The notes beneath the pieces are model-generated. The model worked only from the letters and a program-made list of their open reading frames with translations. It was not told the DNA's origin and did no database searches. The position numbers were made by a program, and so were the translations under genes. From positions 4,774,001 through 4,838,000 of the forward strand of contig VRMN01000001.1 of NCBI GenBank assembly GCA_008690995.1: a stretch of DNA of 64,000 bases. Direction: 5' to 3'. This stretch comes from Porphyridium purpureum. Its lineage: Eukaryota; Rhodophyta; Bangiophyceae; Porphyridiales; Porphyridiaceae. This document shows, piece after piece, positions 8,730-17,786 of the stretch (the stretch's first letter is position 1; each line of letters starts with the position of its first letter).

Positions 8730-10676
8730 ATGGGGAGGGAGGAGGGCGCCCAGTCAGCGGGCAGCATGCTGTACGATGACATTGCGTTTGAGCTGTTTGT
8801 CATGGCGCTTCTGGCGATGATCGTGGTGCCCAGCTTGCTCTACAAGCTGTACAGGCACGTGCGCGGCGACTCGGCGGCGACCAAGATTGAGAAGCGGCGC
8901 ATGAGCGAGTTTTGCGGTTGCGAGCGCTGCCAGGTGAAGAGGCAGGCGCTGCTCAAGGCTGGGAAGGGCGCAAATGGCTCCGGCTCATCGGCCGTGCTGT
9001 GGAATGTGGTGCTTTTGGTGTTGTGCGGCGCGCTCCTTGTGCTGGGCATGCGCGTCTACTCACAAAGACATGTCATGGAAGCCCCATTCGACCCCTTTGA
9101 GACCTTGGGCGTTGGTTCTTACGCTTCAGAGCAGGAAATTAAGGCGGCATACCGGAAGCTCTCACGCATCTATCACCCGGACAAAACGCAAGGCGACCCG
9201 CAGATGTCGGAGAAGTTTGTGCGCATCGCAAAGGCTTACCAGGCTCTAACAGATGAAGTGGCCAAGGAAAATTATCGCAAGTATGGAAATCCGGATGGGT
9301 ATCGCGGCACCAGTTACGGTATCGCACTTCCGCACTTTATGGTGGAGAATGAAAGCTCGCTGCTGGTGGCATACTTTGTGGTCATTGTCGTGGCGTTCCC
9401 AGCCATTGTTGGGTTATGGTGGCGCAGGCAAAGCAAAAAGATGCCCAATTCGGTACTGATGACAACATTTCGAATGTACGTGTTCTTTTTGGGCAACAGC
9501 AATTTGGTGCGCACTGTTATGCTCATCTACGCGCTGTCATTTGAGTTTGAAGGCACTTTCCGGAAAGAGCTAAGACCGTACTTGGCAGAGTTGGCACAGA
9601 AACTACAAAAGCGGAACCTGTTTGACTTGAAGAAGGTCAAGCTGCCTTTCCCGGCCGAGGACTGGATGCAACAGTCGTTGCTCGTATTGAACGCCCATGT
9701 TCATCGTGTAGAAATCCCCTCGGAGCTGGAGCCAGTGTTGAACATGCTGCTGGAGCGCGTGCCTGTTCTGACCCAGGCGCTCATGGAAGCCGCCTTTGTG
9801 CCTAGACGTGATTCGAGCTACATGCTGTACCAAAACACGGCCAAAGGAATGTTGTCGTCATACTTAAACTGTCTGAAAGTGACGCAAATGCTGTGCCAGG
9901 GACTTTCTGACAAGGACTCGCCGCTTCTGCAGATCCCACTTTTTACAGAAGAGGAAGTTAGGCATTGTGGCACGCGGAAGAAAAACATTGCACAGGTCGC
10001 AGAGTTCGCTCGATTGGACGCGGATGCGCGCAAGTCGATTCTGCGCAAGTTTTCTGCGGCGGAATTGGCAGAAGTGGATGAGTTTGTGGGCCGGTTCCCG
10101 CTGATTTCGCTGGATGTGAGTGACGCTCTGGTGGACGTGGAGGGCGATCAACGTATTCACGAGGGCGACACAGTCACGGTGAAAGGAACGCTTTCGCTTG
10201 GCCGAAGCAAAGGCTCAGTTTTGTCGCCCTGTGTAAATAGGATTCCTGTGCTGAAGAATGAGGTGTGGTGGCTCCTTTTGGCCGATCAGCAACGAGATGT
10301 AGTGGTTGCGTTCAAGAAGCTTACGCATGCCGACCTAGACAATGAGAATGACGCGTCTTTGACCGAGGAACGCTTCAGTTTCAAACTGCAGTTCGTCGCC
10401 CCAGTACAGGGCAAGTATGATTTGACGTGCTTTGCTGTATGCGACGTGTATCTGGGGTGCATGGAGCAAAAACTTTTGCAGGTGCAGGTCTTGCCGCAGG
10501 TGCAAATCGACGATTCAACAAAGTATTTCGACACGGATGATGAAGACAGCGCGGATGAGGCAGCGCACGACGACGATGAAGACGATGAGGAGGATGAAGA
10601 CGCCGAAGGATCGGGGGATGAGAATGACTCTGCCGTAGAGACGGAAGAAGATGACGAGCCGTCAGACTATGATTAG
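8730..10676 (+). CDS. SEC63: SEC63, ER translocon J-domain protein
   Basis: 648 residues from the ATG at 8730. Membrane topology fits SEC63: TM1 at about residues 20-38, TM2 at about 91-108, a lumenal J domain with HPD at 149-151 (LSRIYHPDKTQGDP), and TM3 at about 210-235 (LLVAYFVVIVVAFPAIVGLW). The cytosolic Brl/Sec63 domain follows, with helical and Ig-like parts. The last ~60 residues are almost entirely Asp/Glu, like the acidic tail that contacts SEC62 in other species. The protein recruits BiP to the SEC61 channel for post-translational import. A CGCERCQVKR cysteine cluster lies between TM1 and TM2. The gene stands alone and converges with the CBM48 gene. Confidence 0.95.
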   Translation: MGREEGAQSAGSMLYDDIAFELFVMALLAMIVVPSLLYKLYRHVRGDSAATKIEKRRMSEFCGCERCQVKRQALLKAGKGANGSGSSAVLWNVVLLVLCGALLVLGMRVYSQRHVMEAPFDPFETLGVGSYASEQEIKAAYRKLSRIYHPDKTQGDPQMSEKFVRIAKAYQALTDEVAKENYRKYGNPDGYRGTSYGIALPHFMVENESSLLVAYFVVIVVAFPAIVGLWWRRQSKKMPNSVLMTTFRMYVFFLGNSNLVRTVMLIYALSFEFEGTFRKELRPYLAELAQKLQKRNLFDLKKVKLPFPAEDWMQQSLLVLNAHVHRVEIPSELEPVLNMLLERVPVLTQALMEAAFVPRRDSSYMLYQNTAKGMLSSYLNCLKVTQMLCQGLSDKDSPLLQIPLFTEEEVRHCGTRKKNIAQVAEFARLDADARKSILRKFSAAELAEVDEFVGRFPLISLDVSDALVDVEGDQRIHEGDTVTVKGTLSLGRSKGSVLSPCVNRIPVLKNEVWWLLLADQQRDVVVAFKKLTHADLDNENDASLTEERFSFKLQFVAPVQGKYDLTCFAVCDVYLGCMEQKLLQVQVLPQVQIDDSTKYFDTDDEDSADEAAHDDDEDDEEDEDAEGSGDENDSAVETEEDDEPSDYD

Positions 10677-11059
10677 CGACGTCTTTGCAATCCTAGCGGC
10701 TAGTTGGGGAGCTTGCCCGTTGCTTTGAACTAGGCTGCCTTGCACAATAGTTTAAGAAATGTGCAAAGCGCGGCGGTTACACGCCTGGAGAGTGCGTCTT
10801 TCACCAAGCGGCGAGAAGTAAACAGAATTCACGTTTGTTTATTATTTTCTTTCCCCTAAGCTGCAGATGGTCCAGACGGAACCTGTGCACAGGAAGAACG
10901 CTACGCGATTCGGAACGTAGGACGGCAATGGGACAGACCCACACGACCACACTCTGCGCATCAGTTTAATTCTTCGTTTCCTTTTTCTGAGCACGATGCG
11001 GCTCGTGGACAAAAGAAGAGGTTGGTACACTGGCACCGCGCCACCGCTGCGCACATTCA
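10677..11059. other. Convergent intergenic region SEC63 / CBM48 gene
   Basis: 383 bp between two convergent stop codons, expected to hold both 3' UTRs. A T-rich block at 10835-10857 could carry 3'-end signals for the minus-strand gene. Nothing else was recognised. Confidence 0.4.
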
Positions 11060-11857
11060 TCATTCTCCAATCACGATCGTGTTGTTATAGTTGCCAAACT
11101 CGTCGCTTTCATGGGGCTGCGACAAATCAAACATCCACTCATCGTCCACGATGAACTTGAATGAGTGCTTGCCCTTTGGCAGCTGCAAGTGCGTGACATA
11201 ACACGAGCCATCATTCTCCAGTGCCACGTGATCTGTCCAATTGCAGAAGGAGCCTGTGACGAAAATCTTCTCGCGCACGGGGTAATCGGCAGTCCATGCG
11301 ATTCGGACGCGCTCGGTACCATCCTGTTCCGGCCCTGTCTGTGTCACTCCTGCTGGCGCTGGTTCTGGTTCTAGTGCTTGTTCTTGTGCTGGTTCTAGTG
11401 CTTGTTCTTGTGCTGGCTCGGGTGCTGGCTCGGGTGCTGGCTCGGGTGCTGGCTCGGGTGCTGGCTCGGGTGCTGGCTCGGGTGCTGGCTCGGATGCTGG
11501 CTCGGGTGCTGGCTCGGATGCTGGCTCGGGTGCTGGTGCTGGCTCTGGCGCTGGCGCTGGCGCTGGCGCTGAAGCTGGTGGTGCGGGCTGCGCCGGACTT
11601 TGCTCTGGCGCAAGTTCCTTCTTGTCCGGTACGCCGTTTGCGGTGGGAGCCGGCTGCTCGTCCTTGGCAGGCGTCGAGGGCACGAGCTTCTTCCTAGCGA
11701 CCGGCGACGCGGCCGCCGCATTCTTCTTGATCGCGCCCTTGTCCTTCAACTTGATCCCTTCCTGCAGCTTCTTCTCCTCGGCCACCTTTTTTTCCTTTTC
11801 CTCGAGTGACTTCATCATGTCCTTCACGGACGACTTTCGCTTTGCCAACGCGTCCAT
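11060..11857 (-). CDS. CBM48 (AMPK-type glycogen-binding) protein with Pro-Ala-Glu repeats
   Basis: 265 residues from the ATG at 11857. Three parts are visible: a Lys/Glu-rich, coiled-coil-prone N-terminus (MMKSLEEKEKKVAEEKKLQE); a long Pro-Ala-Glu low-complexity linker; and a C-terminal CBM48 domain of about 85 residues. The domain contains the glycogen-binding Trp residues (GSFCNWTDHVAL, GKHSFKFIVDDEWMFD) and ends NYNNTIVIGE. No SNF1 kinase-interaction region follows, so it is not a full AMPK beta subunit. It resembles stand-alone starch- or glycogen-targeting proteins. In a red alga the ligand would be cytosolic floridean starch, which is inference. The longer frame upstream starts at a non-ATG codon and runs through a (CT)n/(CA)n microsatellite, so it was not used. 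Confidence 0.82.
   Translation of the reverse strand: MDALAKRKSSVKDMMKSLEEKEKKVAEEKKLQEGIKLKDKGAIKKNAAAASPVARKKLVPSTPAKDEQPAPTANGVPDKKELAPEQSPAQPAPPASAPAPAPAPEPAPAPEPASEPAPEPASEPAPEPAPEPAPEPAPEPAPEPAPEPAQEQALEPAQEQALEPEPAPAGVTQTGPEQDGTERVRIAWTADYPVREKIFVTGSFCNWTDHVALENDGSCYVTHLQLPKGKHSFKFIVDDEWMFDLSQPHESDEFGNYNNTIVIGE
11349..11569. repeat. Coding tandem repeat of a 12-bp unit (Pro-Ala-Glu linker)
   Basis: Imperfect tandem copies of GGTGCTGGCTCG and relatives. On the coding strand they encode repeating EPAPEPA/EPASEPA. It is a likely length-variable linker between the N-terminal helix and the CBM48 domain. Confidence 0.85.
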
Positions 11858-11908
11858 TCTGCGTGCGATTCCGCGTGCGGCACAGACCCGGCACCCCGTT
11901 CCCTTCCT

Positions 11909-11942
11909 CCACACACACACACACTCTCTCTCTCTCTCTCTG
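11909..11942. repeat. (CA)n-(CT)n microsatellite
   Basis: About seven CA units run directly into about ten CT units, 50-85 bp upstream of the CBM48 gene ATG. On that gene's coding strand it is a GA/TG tract, similar in place to the purine-rich leaders of other genes here. Confidence 0.85.
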
Positions 11943-12326
11943 TGGACCGTAATTTGTAATTTCTGCTTTCTGCCTCTGCCCAACACCCTCACGCCTCTTT
12001 CCCCGTTTCCTTGCGGCTGCTTCGCCAACCGAAACTGAGTGTTACTCGCAGGTGCGCGGCAGTATCGCCACGCCCAACACCTCAGTCAACCGCCATCACA
12101 CACACCATTTTGAGGTTTGCAAACGCGCTCAGGCACAACTTACAAATAATGGCTCTCGAAAGGTACACCGCCACACCGCGCGCTCAGCCTATCAAACATC
12201 GCACAAAATGCACACAGCGAACTGTACCCTACCAAAACGCGGTCGTTTCTGCACAAGGACGCGAAACCGGACTTTTGCAACACTTGCAAAGAGGTATATA
12301 TACCTTAAATTTCCTCCCCTCCCTCA
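11943..12326. promoter_or_regulatory. Promoter region of CBM48 gene and upstream region of 5S rRNA
   Basis: One GTACAGT heptamer lies on the minus strand (12221-12227), pointing toward the CBM48 gene 364 bp away. TATATATA at 12295-12302 sits 25-32 bp before the 5S rRNA 5' end, where a pol III TATA-like element would be expected. Confidence 0.45.
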
Positions 12327-12446
12327 ACCTGCGCTCATAGCAGCTGGACATGCGCCCCTTCCCATCTCGCACAGGGAAGCTAAGTCCGCTAGCGCCCGGG
12401 TAGTACTGAGGTGAGGGATCACTCGGGAATTCCGGGTGGCGCAGGT
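12327..12446 (+). rRNA. 5S ribosomal RNA
   Basis: Exactly 120 nt. The first eight bases (ACCTGCGC) and last eight (GCGCAGGT) are perfect complements and form helix I. Inside are the conserved 5S blocks CATCTCGCACAGGGAAGCTA, GGGTAGTACTGAGGTGAGGG and CACTCGGGAATTCCGGGTG, which align by eye with eukaryotic 5S (A box, intermediate element and C box of the internal promoter). A T-rich stretch with TTTT at 12454-12457 follows and could terminate pol III. It is a single copy, antisense to the protein genes on either side, not in a tandem 5S array within this window and not linked to other rRNA genes here. Confidence 0.93.
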
Positions 12447-12773
12447 AAATTTCTTTTGCAGTAATTTTATTTTTCGTGGGCCCTCAGCCATTTTTTCGCA
12501 CGAGGATGATGTGCCATCATCTTCATTTGCTTTGTCTTTTTGTCTTCGTCGAGCACGCTCGAACGACAAGCGCCAACGTCGCCCACCGTGAACATCTCCA
12601 ACGCTTTCAGGCTGTTGGTCTGTTCACAGCTTTTGATCTTTATTGGCAAAGCGCTCGTCGGTCTTCTGCGAATTCCTGCTGGCCCCTGCGTCCTCGACTC
12701 CACCTTGACTGGGCGGTACGTTGTCTCTTCGCCAGTGGTCCTGGGCGCATGGAAGAGCTGACATTCACAATAT
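12447..12773. other. Region downstream of 5S rRNA
   Basis: 327 bp. It holds the T-rich 5S termination zone (12450-12477) and the likely 3' UTR of the minus-strand gene ending at 12774. No further gene was recognised; a 111-codon open frame here has no visible domain. Confidence 0.4.
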
Positions 12774-13667
12774 CTAAACGCACACACGGATTTCATTCAG
12801 CAAATAAATGAGTTGACAAGACGCGCAGTGCAGCTCCAGGACGTGGGCCGAGTCAGGCAGCCGAGCTTCATGTGTAACTACTGCGCCGTCCATGCTTGCA
12901 GGCTCGCTGCGAATTCGGAATATTGCACTACTGTGAGAGCACTTGCCCGCGTGCATTTCAGCCGCGGCACATAGTGCATCACGAATTGTGTTCAGGACTC
13001 GGAATTCCTGACCTTCCGGTCTCTGTGTCTCGCAGGCGCAGCTCCAAGTTTTGCCGCGACCACTGATGTCTGACTCCTTGCGCATCTCTGGGTCCTTTTC
13101 CGAACAGCAGCACACAGTATACTGTGCTGCACACGACGTGCAGTGCGCGTCGGCTCGAAGAGAGCCGCTCAGGCAGAGCGGACACGTGACATCTGGTCTC
13201 GATGATGTCAGCTGCAGGCTCTCAAAATCATCTAGAAAGAGCGCGTCTTCCTCCTCCTGAATCTCTTCCACATGCGCTGACCAACCGTCGACCACCTCGT
13301 CTTCGTCAGACTCTTTCAACATACTCTCAATGAACGCGTCCAGGTCTCCCTCCGGCATGGCTTCTGCGCCGTTTTCGAGCATCTTAATCTCAGCAGCGAA
13401 CGTACGTCGAGCACGCTCGCTACGACGACGGCTCCTCGGCGACAAGGGCTCGCCAGATGCTCGCCAGCTGCTGCCCTCGGACAGACTCTGTCCGCGCGTC
13501 GTGATAACCTGTCTCAGACGCGCGACTCGACGCTCGCGAGAATCGCGCGACCGTTGCGCACTCTCCTGTCTCAGCGCGTGCAAGCGCTCTTCCCTGGACG
13601 CAGCCACCGCATGCGCGCGCGGTTTGCCATGGTGTGATCTGCGAGCTGTCGGTCCAAGCGAAGCCAT
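12774..13667 (-). CDS. RPA-interacting protein (RPAIN)-like
   Basis: 297 residues from the ATG at 13667. A basic N-terminal block (REERLHALRQESAQRSRDSR) resembles the RPAIN N-terminal motif. An acidic middle region follows (FIESMLKESDEDEV, VEEIQEEEDALFLDDFE). The C-terminal third is cysteine-rich: CPLCLSGSL, CTSCAAQYTVCC, CAC and a final HCASCQLIYL, matching the variant zinc finger at the RPAIN C-terminus. RPAIN proteins bind replication protein A and carry it into the nucleus. The architecture is right but sequence similarity is modest, so another small zinc-binding nuclear protein cannot be excluded. Confidence 0.6.
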   Translation of the reverse strand: MASLGPTARRSHHGKPRAHAVAASREERLHALRQESAQRSRDSRERRVARLRQVITTRGQSLSEGSSWRASGEPLSPRSRRRSERARRTFAAEIKMLENGAEAMPEGDLDAFIESMLKESDEDEVVDGWSAHVEEIQEEEDALFLDDFESLQLTSSRPDVTCPLCLSGSLRADAHCTSCAAQYTVCCCSEKDPEMRKESDISGRGKTWSCACETQRPEGQEFRVLNTIRDALCAAAEMHAGKCSHSSAIFRIRSEPASMDGAVVTHEARLPDSAHVLELHCASCQLIYLLNEIRVCV

Positions 13668-13829
13668 CTCGAAACGTTCGAACCTTTCTCGTTCACCGCC
13701 CCCCAAACAGCGTTCCCCGCCCACCAAACAGCGTTCCGGTTGTGCCTTTTCGCGCCTCGCGACTGTACCTCATTGAGAGGAGGGCGGGGTGGTTGAGAGC
13801 GCAGGCACACGCACGAAAAGGTTTGAGGT

Positions 13830-14396
13830 ATGTCCGTCATGTTTGTTTCTCCCTGCTCTGCGTCGCGGACTGCGTCTCATCCACTCAGCCGCACCAATCT
13901 TTTGCAGAAGTCTGCACGATGCTTTGCAGCGGGACCTTCACTTTCGTCAGCAGCCCAGGACGCGGGCGCGTGGGTTGGTGGAGGTTGCGTGTTACGCGAG
14001 CCACGCACAGCTTGGTACGGAACGAGAGGCATCGTTGTGGTGAGTGCAGGCAATGGTGAAAAAGGAGAAGAGCAGGAGAAAGACGAAGCCGGCGAGGTGG
14101 ACTGGGATAAGGCATGGAAGCAGCGTCCGATTTCAAGCTCGCGAAAAGAAGTTCCACCACCCCGTTCAGAAGGCGGCTTTATCCTTCCGGACGACATGCC
14201 AGGTCTAGATCCTGTACAGAAGCGCATGGATGAGCGCACCGAAAAGCTCACTTCAATTTGGGCAAACCCGAACGGATACCTTGTGGGCATCGGTCTCATT
14301 TTGGCGCTTATCTTGTTCTATAGCTACGTGTTTTTTAGTGGCGGGCTTGACACACCCCGACTTTCCGGCTCAGAGATTACGGACTTTATGGAATAA
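13830..14396 (+). CDS. Putative plastid-targeted single-pass membrane protein, function unknown
   Basis: 188 residues. The first ~70 residues are rich in Ser, Ala and Arg with almost no acidic residues (FVSPCSASRTASHPLSRTNL), like a plastid transit peptide. An acidic stretch (EKGEEQEKDEAGEVDWDKAW) and a conserved-looking soluble segment follow (GGFILPDDMPGLDPVQKRMD). One strong transmembrane helix lies near the C-terminus (LVGIGLILALILFYSYVFF), with a short tail ending DFME. I do not recognise the family. Plastid, possibly thylakoid, location is inference from the transit-like N-terminus. The start ATG lies 163 bp from the divergent RPAIN-like gene. Confidence 0.65.
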   Translation: MSVMFVSPCSASRTASHPLSRTNLLQKSARCFAAGPSLSSAAQDAGAWVGGGCVLREPRTAWYGTRGIVVVSAGNGEKGEEQEKDEAGEVDWDKAWKQRPISSSRKEVPPPRSEGGFILPDDMPGLDPVQKRMDERTEKLTSIWANPNGYLVGIGLILALILFYSYVFFSGGLDTPRLSGSEITDFME

Positions 14397-15001
14397 GAAA
14401 ACGTTGCACTGGACGTCCATGTGACTTTGAGATCGGCGTCATCGTGATGTGAAGTGCATGGCTTCGCCCAGGGCAAGTCCGACCGGTCACAGCAAAGCAC
14501 CGTGTCCGTAGTTTTCCTTCCCTCGGATTTCGAAACCAAGAAATACAATGCACTGTGGCTTTATCCAAGAGTTGCCCATGACTTGTTGAGGGATCAATCT
14601 TGCAGAAACTACCCATGCTGTGCGAGATTCAACGCCAAAGCATCTAAAGACTAGAACTCATCGCGAGCTCTCCCCCCACGGATTCTGGAGCACGGCCCCC
14701 AGCAGCTGGGCACTGGACAACAGAATCATAAATCAATGACTTGATATGAGTTCATCCAAACAAATTCAAAAAAATTCTTTCGTTCGCCTTACTTCCTTAT
14801 CTCGCTGGAAAAAAGATTACAGTCACCAACCGATGTCCAGTAACCTCCACGCGTCTCGTGGCATAGCCAGATGCATGCTCTTCACGATCAATACCGATAA
14901 ATAAACGGCTCATACGCACCCGGAATCTTAGATGCCTTCCTTGTCAACCGTTTGCGATTCTTTCACTTTTCCCAAACCGCCTTTGCCTCTGCTATTCCAT
15001 A
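14397..15001. other. Convergent intergenic region
   Basis: 605 bp between two convergent genes, fairly AT-rich from about 14720 to 14910, with an AATAAA at about 14898. It probably holds two 3' UTRs. No gene or structured RNA was recognised. Confidence 0.4.
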
Positions 15002-17098
15002 TTAGCATATTATCGAATTCTTTGCATCATCCGCTGGTGAACCAAGAGCCTGCTTTGTCCTTACGATAACGGGCTCCAGTTGCTGCTGAAGTTGTTTCGC
15101 GACTGAATTACCCGAAGAAGATCCCGCACTATCAGAATCGCAGTTTTTGCACCCTGTACATGTGCACCGATGTCCGCACAGAACACCGGCATCAAAGCAG
15201 GGGCAGTATCTTTTCTGACATTCCGACCGACGACACTTACATCCGCTGACATGCGTGCCCATCAGCGCCGTCGCATCAGCTCCGTCTGCTCCCTCCGCAA
15301 CAGGAACAACCTTGGGACCGAAGCAAAGTGGGTTCCGAAGCATTGCGGCTTCGCGTGCTTCATCGACTCGCTCCCGGAATTCCTCCCGATTCGCACAGCC
15401 TGTGCATCCACAGTGTTCGCCACACACTCCCCCTGCGGCAAAGCAGACGCAGTACAACTTCAGACATTCAGTCGAGCTCTTGCACTTGCAACCTTTTTCC
15501 TTGTTTGCCGCGTCCTGCGCTCCCGCTGCGGGGAGCCTCAGCGCGGCTGCCTTGTGCCTCACGACTTTTGGCTGCACAGATGCAGGCGCACGCGACTTTT
15601 TCTTCTTGCCACGTGTAGAACGATCGCCACTGCGTGTGCCCACGACCTTGTCTTTCGGATCCCTTGCCACCGTCTGCGCATCTGCAAAGACGTGCTCTTC
15701 ATCATGTGCTTTCTCGAAAAATAGCTCGTTTCCAGCGCAATCATAATGATATTCATCCGGCAAGGAAAACTTCGGTACCTCGGCTCTGCCTTTCTTCTTC
15801 AAAAGTTGCTGGAGTCGATCATACATAGACATTTTGGAGTCCCAGGACGCCTTGTGCTTTGGATCTGTCAGAGGAGTTAAAATCAAGGAAATATCCAAGT
15901 TTCGCTTGAGCGACCCTCGCTGTCCAGTCAACGCGGATCCAAGCATTGGAACTGCCTTGCGCGTCTGACCAGTCACGAGTGACTCGAGAAATTCTTCGCA
16001 ATAGCCCTTGTCGGGCGAGGCTGACGCCGGAAGGACGCCGTTCTTCGGACTGGAGCCAATGTCGCCAGCGGCTGGGCTTCCGTAGTGGAGAACTGGGAAG
16101 CCTGTTCGAACACCTTTGAAAACATTGGCCGGTGTTTCATAGCCAAATAACGCATCTGAAGGAGATCGCATCGGTGTATGGCCAGTAAGGATATTCCCTG
16201 GAGTCAAAAAATGGGCGACCGCTGCCTGGCCAGCGACGCCCGCCGGTGTCGCAAGCCACGACGCCGGCAAATGCGAGTCTCCACCCTGTCCGACAGAATA
16301 AGGCGAAGGTAAACCTTGAATGAAGCGCGAGTTCCCCGAAGTTTGCGCGTGGTTCAGTGGGGTCAGCGTGCCCGAGTAATTGAGGAATTCGTCCAATGCA
16401 ACGCTTTCATGAGCTGTGGAAGGCCCCGGGGTGCGCAAGTAATCCAGGTCGTGGTCGGGAGGTCCCTCGGGAGGTTGATGCGCTTTCACGTCAAAGACAC
16501 CCGTTGGCCCACTCGGTCTTGCTTGGGCACCGCCGCGCCTCTGCTGCCCGATGTCTCGACCAATTGCGCAAGGCCAGCCGTCATCACTTTCAACTGCCGC
16601 GTCCCAAGAACATTGTCGGACTTCGTTCTGCGGTGTCACCAATGCTGAACCGTGTAGATTTGTGTTCTCTGTTTTCACACTTCGACTGGCAGGCGTACGT
16701 TGGCGTAGTGTGTATCGATCAGGCGTCTCCGCCGCAGATGAAGCGCTGGTGGGCCCGCCTACACGTTGCCGCACACACCTTTGCGGTGTCTCCATTTCTG
16801 CCTGCTCTGGAGGCCTTTCCCCAAGGGCTCCCGTTCTTCTCGAGGCTTCCACGCGCTGGCGTTGACGCGTATTTGGAGTGTCAAAGTCTGCCTCTTGGAG
16901 CCTATGTGTTCGCCTGGCCGTTTCCGCACCGCGCTGGCGTCGCGGCGCCCGCAGCGGCGTCTCGAATGCGGCGAGCGGGTCATTCGCATGAAATTCCATT
17001 GGCGAGCTCACATCCGCACGCACAAGCGCATTGCGCTCCGGCGACTCAAACCCTTCCACCACAAACGGTGAGCCCAAGCCCACATCCACCCCATCCAT
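15002..17098 (-). CDS. CXC (tesmin/TSO1/LIN54-type) DNA-binding regulator
   Basis: 698 residues. Two cysteine-rich CXC motifs form a CRC domain near the C-terminus: the first at about residues 536-575 (GCKCKSSTECLKLYCVCFAA, GCTGCANREEF) and the second at about 619-660 (GCKCRRSECQKRYCPCFDAG, CTCTGCKN). They are separated by a linker that includes RNPLCFGPK, close to the RNPxAFxPK spacer of the family. LIN54 and plant TSO1/TCX proteins use this domain to bind CHR promoter elements in DREAM/MuvB complexes. The N-terminal 500 residues are low-complexity with many TP sites (ETPLRAP, FDTPNT, FLTPGNILTGHTP), which could be CDK targets; this is inference. Its promoter is interrupted at 17634 by a Tc1/mariner element. 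Confidence 0.9.
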   Translation of the reverse strand: MDGVDVGLGSPFVVEGFESPERNALVRADVSSPMEFHANDPLAAFETPLRAPRRQRGAETARRTHRLQEADFDTPNTRQRQRVEASRRTGALGERPPEQAEMETPQRCVRQRVGGPTSASSAAETPDRYTLRQRTPASRSVKTENTNLHGSALVTPQNEVRQCSWDAAVESDDGWPCAIGRDIGQQRRGGAQARPSGPTGVFDVKAHQPPEGPPDHDLDYLRTPGPSTAHESVALDEFLNYSGTLTPLNHAQTSGNSRFIQGLPSPYSVGQGGDSHLPASWLATPAGVAGQAAVAHFLTPGNILTGHTPMRSPSDALFGYETPANVFKGVRTGFPVLHYGSPAAGDIGSSPKNGVLPASASPDKGYCEEFLESLVTGQTRKAVPMLGSALTGQRGSLKRNLDISLILTPLTDPKHKASWDSKMSMYDRLQQLLKKKGRAEVPKFSLPDEYHYDCAGNELFFEKAHDEEHVFADAQTVARDPKDKVVGTRSGDRSTRGKKKKSRAPASVQPKVVRHKAAALRLPAAGAQDAANKEKGCKCKSSTECLKLYCVCFAAGGVCGEHCGCTGCANREEFRERVDEAREAAMLRNPLCFGPKVVPVAEGADGADATALMGTHVSGCKCRRSECQKRYCPCFDAGVLCGHRCTCTGCKNCDSDSAGSSSGNSVAKQLQQQLEPVIVRTKQALGSPADDAKNSIIC

Positions 17099-17633
17099 GC
17101 CGGGCGAACCGCACCACGCGACGCCGAGCCGTCCCTACGTTTCCCCCACAGCACCACAACGCCTCCTTTGCCCACGCCGGCAGCACGCGCCTGCGCATTC
17201 GTGGCCCTTTCCGCCCCCACGTTTTTCCGTGCACACACCGCCGATTCCCCCTTCTTTCGTTCACTGCCACACTAACGCCCCTCACGCCTTTCCCCCTCTT
17301 TCTCTCTCATGTGTTTCCCCTGCACACCACTGCATCGCGTTGGTCGCACTTGTCCCAGTGCGTTGAAACAAGGGAAGGCTCGCAGGCACGCGTCTACTGA
17401 AACACACGCGTTTTACTACCACGCCCCCTCCCCACACGCCTTGAAAGACGCGCGCGCTCATCCCAACCCGCGCTGCCACGTTTTCCAAACCTAAGAGAAA
17501 AACGACGCCATTCTCACAGAATAATGCGCGGCTTTCGCACTGGACCGGGCACGACTCGTCTTGCTTCAACATACGCTTTGCGTCCCGTGAAGACGTTTAC
17601 GTCTAGTGTCCTTTTCACTGTACATTTTGTGTA
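17099..17633. promoter_or_regulatory. Promoter side of the CXC gene, up to the transposon
   Basis: 535 bp. The plus strand is pyrimidine-rich at about 17275-17310, so the CXC coding strand is purine-rich there. ACTGTAC at 17617-17623 is a minus-strand GTACAGT pointing toward the CXC gene. The transposon begins immediately after the TA at 17632-17633. Confidence 0.45.
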
Positions 17634-17753
17634 AAGTGCGTCTCAAACAAATAGGACACTGCAAAATTTGTCCATTTTCATAGTAAATTATGAAAGTTTA
17701 CTATGAAGACGTGTTTTAGAGGGGGTTACAGGATGCTCAAACAAATAGGACAC
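17634..17753 (+). repeat. Left terminal inverted repeat with two internal direct repeats
   Basis: The outer direct repeat (17640-17659) and inner direct repeat (17734-17753) share the core CTCAAACAAATAGGACAC, with starts 94 bp apart. Between them is a short palindrome, CATAGTAAA (17679-17687) and TTTACTATG (17697-17705). Confidence 0.9.
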
Positions 17754-17786
17754 TTGACAAAGAGAGACTATATGGAGATCTAGGAA

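Noticed and set aside
11349-11569. Short regular repeats resembling a repeat-spacer array
   Set aside because: The units are contiguous 12-mers with no unique spacers, inside a coding frame; not CRISPR. The same applies to the QQAQ repeat at 26786-26870.
16396-17400. 334-codon plus-strand frame
   Set aside because: Antisense to the CXC gene and its promoter; low-complexity Pro/His-rich with no domain.
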